A stretch of DNA of 64,000 nucleotides, from NCBI RefSeq assembly GCF_965278975.1, contig NZ_OZ257126.1, forward strand, positions 682,001 through 746,000, read 5' to 3'. A program made the translations under genes and the position numbers. The DNA comes from Ferrovibrio sp965278975. GTDB taxonomy: Bacteria > Pseudomonadota > Alphaproteobacteria > Ferrovibrionales > Ferrovibrionaceae. The stretch's first letter is position 1. Each line of letters starts with the position of its first letter. Shown here piece by piece: positions 18,728 to 25,029 of the stretch. A model generated the notes under the pieces. That model was not told where the DNA came from, made no database searches, and saw only the letters and a list, made by a program, of their open reading frames with translations.

Positions 18728-19339
18728 ATGTCTACTGCCATTCCCACCCGCGACCGCATCCTGGATGCCGCACTGATCGAAGCCAGCCTGGAAGGGCTGC
18801 GCGGCCTGTCGCTTGGCCGCCTGGCGGAGATGCTGGGCTTGAGCAAGCCGGGCGTGGTGCTACCCTTCGGCAACAAACAGGGTTTGCAGCTGGCGGTGCT
18901 GGAAGCCGCAATGGCGCGCTTCATCGCTGCCGTGTTCACCCCGAGCCTGCAGGCGCCGCGCGGCCTGCCGCGCCTGGTGGTGATCTTCCGCCTCTGGCTC
19001 GACTGGGTGGAAAAGGCCGATGGCCTGCCCGGCGGCTGCCCGCTGATTCCGGCCATGCGCGAATGGGATGATCTGCCCGGCCCACTGCAGGACAGGCTGC
19101 GCGAGAGCCACGGGCAATGGGTGAGCACGCTGGAGGAATTCGTGCGCCGCGCCATGCGCCAGGGCGATCTTGGCACTGCCGGCGATGCCGGCCTGATCAC
19201 CTTCCAGCTTTACGGCCTGATCCTGGAAGCACAGCAGCATGCCCGCCTGCTGCGCGATCCCGACTGGCGCCGCCATGCCGAAAGTGCCTTCTCGCAGATT
19301 CTGGCGCGCCATGGTGCCGCGCTGGTCTCAACGGCCTGA
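18728..19339 (+). CDS. TetR/AcrR family transcriptional regulator
   Basis: A 203-residue repressor with an N-terminal helix-turn-helix (residues 8-55: RDRILDAALIEA, then LAEMLGLSKPGVVLPFGNKQGL) and a ligand-binding C-terminal domain with an Arg/Trp-rich helix. The usual YxHF motif after the recognition helix reads VLPFGNK, so the Tyr is replaced. The ATG has no ribosome site; see the promoter entry. The alpha/beta hydrolase 38 bases downstream is its likely target and co-transcribed partner. Confidence 0.88.
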   Translation: MSTAIPTRDRILDAALIEASLEGLRGLSLGRLAEMLGLSKPGVVLPFGNKQGLQLAVLEAAMARFIAAVFTPSLQAPRGLPRLVVIFRLWLDWVEKADGLPGGCPLIPAMREWDDLPGPLQDRLRESHGQWVSTLEEFVRRAMRQGDLGTAGDAGLITFQLYGLILEAQQHARLLRDPDWRRHAESAFSQILARHGAALVSTA

Positions 19340-19377
19340 TCCCAGACAGCTCTATACAATATAAAAGGAGCCCCCCC

Positions 19378-20334
19378 ATGACCCGCAGCAATCACCGCAA
19401 AAATCCATTGTCAAAATTAAGCACGAACGTATGGCAATATCTAAGTCTCGCCACCCTGCGGCTCGGCTACCGCCTCGGTTTCACTTTCGCCCCGGGCTAT
19501 GCCGCCGAACGAGCGGCGCGGATATTCCTGACCCCGCAACGCCGCGCACCGGCGCATCTGCCCGAGCCGCAGGGTGGCGCCACGCCGTTCGAACTCGAAT
19601 TCCATGGCGGCGAACTGCATGCCTGGAGCTGGGGCCCCCATAATCTCCAGGCGGTCCCCACCGTGCTGGTGGTGCATGGCTGGGAGGATGACCATCGCGG
19701 CATGACGCCGCTGGTCGACCGCCTCACCTGGTCCGGCTTCCGCGTCGTGGCGCTCGACTTGCCGGGTCATGGCCGTTCTGATGGCAGGCTGGCGCCGATA
19801 CCGCAGCTTGCGGAAGCCGTAGCCGCCGTGGCACGTCTGATTGGGCCGCTGGAAGCCATCGTGGCCCATTCGCTGGGCGGCACGGCAGCGATGATCGCCA
19901 TGACCGAACTGGGCGTGGTGGCGCAGCGCGCGGTGATCCTTGCCTCACCCAATCATCCGGAGCATTTCGCCCGCGGCATCGCCGGCTTCATTGGCCTCAA
20001 CGAAGCCGGCTTCCAGCGCATGCGCCTGGCCATCGAACGCCTGGCCGGGCGGCCGATGCAGGCACTGCACCTGCCACCGCTGCTGCGCCGCCTCAACCTA
20101 CCCGCCCTGTTCGTGCATGACCGCGCCGACCGCGTGGTGCCGCTGCAGCATAGCCGCGACAACGTCGATGCCTGGCGCGGCGCCCGGCTGGAAATCGTTG
20201 AAGGCATGGGCCATCGCCGCATCCTGAGCGACCCCGCCGTCATCGAACGGGTGCGGGCCTTCGTTGCCGGTGAAACCGCGAAGGCGGAACTCTTCAGTAT
20301 GGCAAAGCCGACGCGATACGCTGCTCGAGCCTAG
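19378..20334 (+). CDS. Alpha/beta hydrolase
   Basis: A 318-residue hydrolase of the fold that includes esterases, lipases and haloperoxidases. The oxyanion-hole segment is VVHGWEDD (98-105), the nucleophile is Ser165 in AHSLGG, the acid is probably Asp in VHDRADRVVP (about 246) and the His is in GMGHRR (about 280). The first 40 residues are basic and hydrophobic, perhaps a membrane-contacting helix. AAAAGGAG precedes the ATG. Likely controlled by the upstream TetR protein. The substrate is unknown; the start was placed at MTRSN because of the ribosome site. Confidence 0.85.
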   Translation: MTRSNHRKNPLSKLSTNVWQYLSLATLRLGYRLGFTFAPGYAAERAARIFLTPQRRAPAHLPEPQGGATPFELEFHGGELHAWSWGPHNLQAVPTVLVVHGWEDDHRGMTPLVDRLTWSGFRVVALDLPGHGRSDGRLAPIPQLAEAVAAVARLIGPLEAIVAHSLGGTAAMIAMTELGVVAQRAVILASPNHPEHFARGIAGFIGLNEAGFQRMRLAIERLAGRPMQALHLPPLLRRLNLPALFVHDRADRVVPLQHSRDNVDAWRGARLEIVEGMGHRRILSDPAVIERVRAFVAGETAKAELFSMAKPTRYAARA

Positions 20335-20349
20335 GGCCCGGCGCTAGAT

Positions 20350-20637
20350 TCAGAGGTGCTTCAGCAGCCCTTCGCTTTCAAGCCGGGCAAGAAAAACAGC
20401 AACTTCGCTCCGGATGACTTCTGCGTCGCCATCGTATTCGGCGGTCAGTATCGCGACGATCGCGTCAAAACTTTTCGGAGTCTCCAGCAACGACCAAATA
20501 TGAAGACCGACTGAGTTGAGGCCAAAATATTGCCCCAGTTCCACGCTCATCATCACCAGTTCGTCGTTGATGGCTGCCGTCAAGATTTTGTCTGTGCGCT
20601 GATACATCTCGCTTGCCTGGGATCCTGAAGCACCCAT
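20350..20637 (-). CDS. PqqD-family RiPP recognition protein (lasso B1-like)
   Basis: A 95-residue stand-alone RiPP recognition element. The PqqD fold is visible as MYQRTDKILTAAINDELVMMSVELGQYFGLNSVGLHIWSLLETPK (11-55), with the D/E-L-V...G-Y/F-x-L-N-x-x-G-x-x-I-W core typical of B1 proteins, followed by a helical C-terminal half. Such proteins bind the leader of the precursor and present it to the peptidase and cyclase. GGAGGA lies upstream of the ATG. It is divergent from the precursor and cyclase genes across a 171-base control region. Unlike many B1-B2 pairs it is not fused or linked to a peptidase gene. Confidence 0.85.
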   Translation of the reverse strand: MGASGSQASEMYQRTDKILTAAINDELVMMSVELGQYFGLNSVGLHIWSLLETPKSFDAIVAILTAEYDGDAEVIRSEVAVFLARLESEGLLKHL

Positions 20638-20668
20638 CGCTGCCCGTCCTCCTCGCTATTAATTGTGG

Positions 20669-20749
20669 CCGCTATAGCGGGCGTGGATACCACCAACTTG
20701 ACCTTTGCTGTGATTTTTTTTATGCGATGCCAGCACTCAGTGCTATATT
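20669..20749. promoter_or_regulatory. Divergent control region of the RiPP locus
   Basis: Between the PqqD gene (minus) and the precursor gene (plus) lie two symmetric sites: the perfect palindrome CCGCTATAGCGG (20669-20680) and AGCACT-C-AGTGCT (20732-20744). The second abuts TATATT (20744-20749), which with a preceding TGC makes an extended -10 for the precursor gene, giving a leader of about 53 bases. A TTGACC at 20698-20703 could serve another start. The palindromes are candidate operators; no regulator gene adjoins. Confidence 0.5.
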
Positions 20750-20808
20750 ATTACAAGCTCAAGCAGGCGCGAAGCATAGATACTGGTTAAGGGGCGAAGA
20801 GGCTTGAA

Positions 20809-20973
20809 ATGAAGGATGTTGAACAGGCGGTCACCGCAGCGAAACCCCAAGCGGGAACCAAGCGGCTGTGGCAAACACCCATCCTTGAAGTCTTACCGGT
20901 CGCGGCAACTCAGAATAACGGTCTTATTGCCCCGGGGGATGGCACGTTCTCGCCGTCGCCGTCCGGGAGCTGA
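20809..20973 (+). CDS. Lasso-like RiPP precursor peptide
   Basis: A 54-residue peptide. The leader contains K18-R-L-W21-Q-T-P24-I-L26, matching the Y/W-x-x-P-x-L motif that PqqD-type recognition proteins bind, and Thr34, the residue commonly found two places before the core. If the core starts at Asn36 it is NNGLIAPGDGTFSPSPSGS. Asp44, the only acidic residue after Thr34, would then close a 9-residue ring; starting at Gly38 would give a 7-residue ring. The tail has one bulky residue (Phe47) and ends in Ser. AGAGG lies 6 bases before the ATG. The stop sits in a hairpin loop 10 bases before the cyclase ATG. Identification rests on motif, size and context; no homology search was possible. Confidence 0.72.
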   Translation: MKDVEQAVTAAKPQAGTKRLWQTPILEVLPVAATQNNGLIAPGDGTFSPSPSGS

Positions 20974-20979
20974 CTCCCG
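20964..20979 (+). promoter_or_regulatory. Hairpin over the precursor stop codon
   Basis: CGGGAG-CTGA-CTCCCG, a perfect 6-bp stem with a tetraloop that contains the precursor TGA. It also holds the only purine-rich GGGAG near the cyclase start. It could limit cyclase translation relative to precursor, or protect the 3' end of a short precursor mRNA. Confidence 0.55.
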
Positions 20980-20983
20980 CCGC

Positions 20984-22915
20984 ATGGCTTTTTTTGCTGG
21001 CCTAGCCAGCGTGGATTTTGCTGGTATGTCGGGCGCTGACCGGCTCGGCAACATCGCGACAACTTATGGCGGCGGCGGCAAGCCGACAGTCTGGCGGGGA
21101 ACCGGGGCAGCCTTTGCGCATGTGCCGCGTCCCTTCACGCCGGAGGATCGCCTGGACCGTCTGCCGGGCAGCTTTGCCGGCGACACCTCCCGGCTGGTTT
21201 TCGATGGCAGGCTGGACAACCGCGACGACCTGATCGCGGCTCTGGAAATAGAGCCGGCACGCGCTGCCGGCCTTGGCGACGCCGCACTGCTGATGGCAGC
21301 GCTGGAACGATGGGGAACGGATGCCTGCCTACGCCTCGTTGGCGCCTTCTCGTTTGCCTGGTGGGATGCGACCTCCCATCGCCTGATCCTGGCGGTAGAC
21401 GCGACCGGCGGACGGGCTGTTTTCGCCCATGACGACACTCGGCGACTTTGTTTTGCCACACGCCCCTTGGCGGTATTAGGCTTTCCAGGGGTCAAGCGGC
21501 AGATTGACGAAATCGCAATGGCCCATCTTCTGCTGGCCCGCCCGATGCCGGCGGATCACACGGCGTTCCATGGTGTTTTTCGCCTGCCGCCGGCAGGCTT
21601 GCTGGTGTGGCAGCAGGGCCGGTATTCCGTAAGCCGCTACTGGCAGCCTGATCTAGGGCGCCATATCCGCTATCGCGACAATCGCGACTATGTGCTGGCC
21701 GGCCGCGACATGCTGGACCGCGTAGTCAAGGCCAGCCTGCGCGCAATCGGACCTGTGGGCAGTCAACTGTCAGGTGGCCTCGATTCAGCCGCAGTATCGG
21801 CAACGGCGGCCCGTCTGCTGGCACCGGGTCGCCTGCATACGCTTACGGCTTTTCCCGATCCATCGGCGCCGCTGCCAAGTGGCCATCCCAGGCTCATTTA
21901 CAACGAAGCCTCCCTCGCTGGAGCCACCGCTGCGCTCTATCCAAATATTGACGCCCATTATCTGCCTGCCGGCGACATCACGCCCGGAGAAGAAGATGCC
22001 AGCCGGCTATTTCAGGAATGTGGCCTGCCGCTGCGGAATTTTACCAATTTTGGCTCCTGGCAACCGCTCTATGCAAAGGCGCGGGAACTTGGTGCCTCGG
22101 TCATACTCACCGGTATATCCGGCAACCACACCCTGTCCTGGAAAAGCGAAGCTCTGCTGGCCGATCTTGCCAGTTCGGGCCGGTTTATCGCACTGGCACA
22201 ACAGCTTTGGGGGTTACATCAACACGACCAAAGACTCTGGCCACAGATCCGCAGCAACCTGTTGAGCTACCTTGGCCCGGCCGGAATACGGAAGGCAGTG
22301 CGGCGATGGCGCGGCACCGACAGGAATTGGCAACTCCGCTCTTCGGCATCAGAGGCATTGGCAGCTACTGTCGATGCGGGATGGATTACAGAACGGGTAC
22401 GCGCCGCAACCGACCGGCCTGATCGCGACCGCCGCCAGAGGCTTGCCTATCTGGAAAGGAACTGGGCGCAGAATCAGTGGCTGACAGGCATTTCCTATGT
22501 AACGGGCTGCGATCTGCGCGATCCGCTCGGCGACCGCAGGATGACGGAATTCTGTCTTGCCCTGCCGGCCGAGCTTTGGCAATCCGGCGGCCAGCCACGG
22601 TCATTCGCTCGCGAGGTGCTGCGTGACCGTCTGCCAGCCGTCGTGCTGGACAGCCGGGCACGCGGCTACCAGGACGCCAACTGGTTTCACCGCCTGACCG
22701 TGCTTCGTCCGGTTTTCATGGCCGAGTTGGACCGGCTCGAAAATTCGCCTGCTGCCCGCCACATGCTCAATCTGTCGCGTATCCGTGCGGTGGCGGAGGA
22801 TTGGCCGGCAGACGCCGATGCGGCGATGGCCCGGGGATCGGATATGCTCGACCTGTTCGGGCGCGGCATTCATTATGGCCGATTCATCCGCTGGGTTGAG
22901 GGCTCGAACGGATAG
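20984..22915 (+). CDS. Asparagine-synthetase-like lasso cyclase (C protein)
   Basis: A 643-residue homolog of asparagine synthetase B. The synthetase ATP site SGGLDS is at 263-268, and the N-terminal half keeps the glutaminase fold (FDGRLDNRDDLIAAL). However, the protein starts Met-Ala-Phe-Phe and has no Cys2, so it cannot release ammonia from glutamine. That combination is the hallmark of lasso-peptide macrolactam synthetases, which adenylate the Asp/Glu side chain of the core. The ATG at 20984 was chosen because it starts at the expected domain edge; the frame stays open upstream through the precursor gene. Compare the true asnB at 42283, which has Cys2. Confidence 0.85.
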   Translation: MAFFAGLASVDFAGMSGADRLGNIATTYGGGGKPTVWRGTGAAFAHVPRPFTPEDRLDRLPGSFAGDTSRLVFDGRLDNRDDLIAALEIEPARAAGLGDAALLMAALERWGTDACLRLVGAFSFAWWDATSHRLILAVDATGGRAVFAHDDTRRLCFATRPLAVLGFPGVKRQIDEIAMAHLLLARPMPADHTAFHGVFRLPPAGLLVWQQGRYSVSRYWQPDLGRHIRYRDNRDYVLAGRDMLDRVVKASLRAIGPVGSQLSGGLDSAAVSATAARLLAPGRLHTLTAFPDPSAPLPSGHPRLIYNEASLAGATAALYPNIDAHYLPAGDITPGEEDASRLFQECGLPLRNFTNFGSWQPLYAKARELGASVILTGISGNHTLSWKSEALLADLASSGRFIALAQQLWGLHQHDQRLWPQIRSNLLSYLGPAGIRKAVRRWRGTDRNWQLRSSASEALAATVDAGWITERVRAATDRPDRDRRQRLAYLERNWAQNQWLTGISYVTGCDLRDPLGDRRMTEFCLALPAELWQSGGQPRSFAREVLRDRLPAVVLDSRARGYQDANWFHRLTVLRPVFMAELDRLENSPAARHMLNLSRIRAVAEDWPADADAAMARGSDMLDLFGRGIHYGRFIRWVEGSNG

Positions 22916-22942
22916 GCATGCCTTTGACATGCCCCCACCCAC

Positions 22943-23797
22943 TCACAAATAGCCCAGTCGTTCCATAACAGCACCATGAACGGCCTCGATGCGGGCAACT
23001 TGCGCGGCACTGAGCGTGTCACGCCATGCCCCGGCTTTTCCCTGGCGGAAAAAGGGCCGCTGCCTGGACATGACTTCCGGAAAACCGACAGCTCTTTCCT
23101 GTTCCTGCAGACGATCGAAACGTGTGCTGGCAACTGCGCCTTCTATCGCCGTGTCACTGGTGTTCCAGCCGATCAGGTCTGAAACCTGTCGCAGGGCAAA
23201 ACCCATATCCGTCACCATGTCCTCGTATTTGAGTACTAGTGGAGCCAGGCCGGAATGGTCGACCCAGCTGAGGACATGCTCGCTCCAGCTGGAGTAAATC
23301 TGCGGCAAATGGAAGTGGCTCGCGTCAGTTCTGGCCGCAACGCGATAGGAGCGGTCCGCCATATGGTCTATGGCCTTATCAATATCTATACCAAAATAAT
23401 GAGCATACGAGACCGCAATATCTCTCGGATCGCGCACAAGGTAGATAGCGGCTGCCGTTGCCTCGGCAGGAAACATTGCCTCGCCATCCTGGGTTCTTCC
23501 CCAGCAATCATGCACTTTCCATACGCTGACTTTTTCCGCCACCATATCAAGCAATCCGTGGACTTGCGGCCTTAGCAGCAGCACTTCTTCAGGCGTCAAA
23601 TCGGATGAATCGATATCAAGCAGCGCATCCAGCCTATACCGCATGGCCAGAAAGGCTCCGATACCACGCTTCAGGTGATTGAGCTTCACCCCGGCGCCGC
23701 CGTCGCGCAGGCTGGTCAGTGCAATCCGCATCCAGGTATTGCCGGATTTTGGATAGGAAGCCAGCCAGACATTACCTTTCCTGCGGACAGGCTCCAT
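22943..23797 (-). CDS. Sulfotransferase (PAPS-dependent)
   Basis: A 284-residue sulfotransferase. The 5'-phosphosulfate loop is YPKSGNTW (15-22), the 3'-phosphate site is RDPRDIAVS (122-130), and the C-terminal GKAGAWRDTLS matches the family's G-x-x-G-x-W motif. It should move sulfate from PAPS to a hydroxyl or amine. The ATG overlaps the kinase TGA by one base (an in-frame TTG lies just upstream), so both are made together. The gene faces the cyclase with 27 bases between the stops. Placement suggests the RiPP product as acceptor (Ser/Thr side chains are available), but this is inference. Confidence 0.85.
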   Translation of the reverse strand: MEPVRRKGNVWLASYPKSGNTWMRIALTSLRDGGAGVKLNHLKRGIGAFLAMRYRLDALLDIDSSDLTPEEVLLLRPQVHGLLDMVAEKVSVWKVHDCWGRTQDGEAMFPAEATAAAIYLVRDPRDIAVSYAHYFGIDIDKAIDHMADRSYRVAARTDASHFHLPQIYSSWSEHVLSWVDHSGLAPLVLKYEDMVTDMGFALRQVSDLIGWNTSDTAIEGAVASTRFDRLQEQERAVGFPEVMSRQRPFFRQGKAGAWRDTLSAAQVARIEAVHGAVMERLGYL

Positions 23798-24708
23798 CAA
23801 GCCTTCCCCAGCAGCAGTTCAAGTTGCGGAACAGCGTGTACAAGCTTTTTCACACCATCGGGCAGGTATAGCGCATAGAGCGGCACGGCACTGGAAAGCG
23901 ATGCGCAATTCTGGAACTGGCGGTCACCAAAGCCCAGCAGGCTGGCAGCGGTACGGCGATAGATATTGTCGTACAACATCCGGACCGCTTCCAGGCCATC
24001 CAGCGGCATGACTCGCAGCTCATCCCCCTTCATGCGTGAGCGCAGATGATAGATTGCATCAAGCCGTCTCGGTACAGGGCTGAAATGAGCAAGAGCTGAC
24101 CGATCGAATTTTTCCATGCTGACCGTGCTGCGCAGATGCCTTCCAGGCTCGATGCCAAGAGCATCGAGCGTGTCACGCCACAATTTCTGGCGGGGAAAAC
24201 TTGGCAGCACCGTGGGGCCATCTTCGGCTTGAAGATCGAGCACCGTTACATCATCAGACAGCAGTTGCGCGCCGCGGGCCATAAGCAGGGCAGCCATCGT
24301 CGACTTGCCGGTGCCTGACGATCCGGACAGGGCTATGACCCTGCCATTAAAGAGCACGCAGCTTGCATGAAGCGGGAGCATACCGCGCTGATGGCACAGG
24401 AACCCCAACACTGAGCCGAGGAGAAACAAGGCAATATCCGGCGTACCCTTCGGATGCGGGGTGTCAATGATCACTTCCCGCCCGGCTCGCACGAGATAGT
24501 TTGCTACATTCCTGACTGTGAAGCGCAGCAAACCCTGCTCGTTGACCTGTATCAGCGGCGTTCGCTGAACCGTGCCGGATAGCTCCGAGGCTATCTTGCC
24601 GAGGCGGATCGAAACATCAGCCGGCCTGTCGTCTCCGGTCCAGGGCGGCAATTCTGGAAGGGGCCAGTCAGTGCTTACACGCCAGCCGCAAAGGGTAAGG
24701 TCACTCAT
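23797..24708 (-). CDS. HprK-like serine kinase
   Basis: A 303-residue protein with the HPr kinase/phosphorylase core: LHASCVLFNGRVIALSG, the Walker A GSSGTGKST (129-137), and LLSDDVTVLD with the Asp pair at 152-153. It lacks the N-terminal regulatory domain of true HprK. Relatives in Bacillales lasso clusters (PadeK for paeninodin) phosphorylate the C-terminal Ser of the precursor, and the precursor here also ends in Ser. No ribosome site is evident before the ATG. A TATAAT on the minus strand at 24807-24812 may be its -10. Coupled to the sulfotransferase by a one-base overlap. Confidence 0.82.
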   Translation of the reverse strand: MSDLTLCGWRVSTDWPLPELPPWTGDDRPADVSIRLGKIASELSGTVQRTPLIQVNEQGLLRFTVRNVANYLVRAGREVIIDTPHPKGTPDIALFLLGSVLGFLCHQRGMLPLHASCVLFNGRVIALSGSSGTGKSTMAALLMARGAQLLSDDVTVLDLQAEDGPTVLPSFPRQKLWRDTLDALGIEPGRHLRSTVSMEKFDRSALAHFSPVPRRLDAIYHLRSRMKGDELRVMPLDGLEAVRMLYDNIYRRTAASLLGFGDRQFQNCASLSSAVPLYALYLPDGVKKLVHAVPQLELLLGKA

Positions 24709-25029
24709 CGTTTTTTCGCGCAGCCTGCCAGTTAAGACGCCAACAATAATGCTAACTAAACGCTACATTCCGCCCATCGGAATCAATCTCTTGCATCATC
24801 TAATGTATTATACGGCGGATTGGCAGTGGGCCCATCTGCGGTCTCCATTCTTTGAGAAAGAACCACAAGATATTGAAATAAATAATGAATTATGTATGAA
24901 GCATCATTCCAGACTTTGGCAAATCTGGCCTCCTGGAAGGCCCCCTGGCAGCACAAACCACGCTGTGGTTGAAAATCCAGCAGGCCATTCGGACTCGGCA
25001 GCGGCGCGGTTTCGGCTTATGACGGAGGT
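24709..25029. other. AT-rich gap of 321 bases without a convincing gene
   Basis: The stretch is clearly richer in A/T than its surroundings, most of all 24845-24900. It contains a perfect TATAAT on the minus strand (24807-24812) that could serve the kinase gene. A plus-strand frame of 94 codons (24750-25033) and a 21-codon minus-strand frame exist but have neither ribosome sites nor codon use like the neighbours. It may mark the edge of an acquired segment. Confidence 0.6.

Noticed and set aside
19378..20334. The alpha/beta hydrolase as a lasso isopeptidase or leader peptidase of the RiPP locus
   Set aside because: It is organised with the TetR gene. Known lasso isopeptidases are prolyl-oligopeptidase-type and B2 is transglutaminase-like; neither resembles this protein.
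24773..24852. Very short minus-strand frames (15 and 21 codons) upstream of the HprK-like gene, considered as a second RiPP precursor
   Set aside because: No ribosome site and no W/Y-x-x-P-x-L leader motif; too short.
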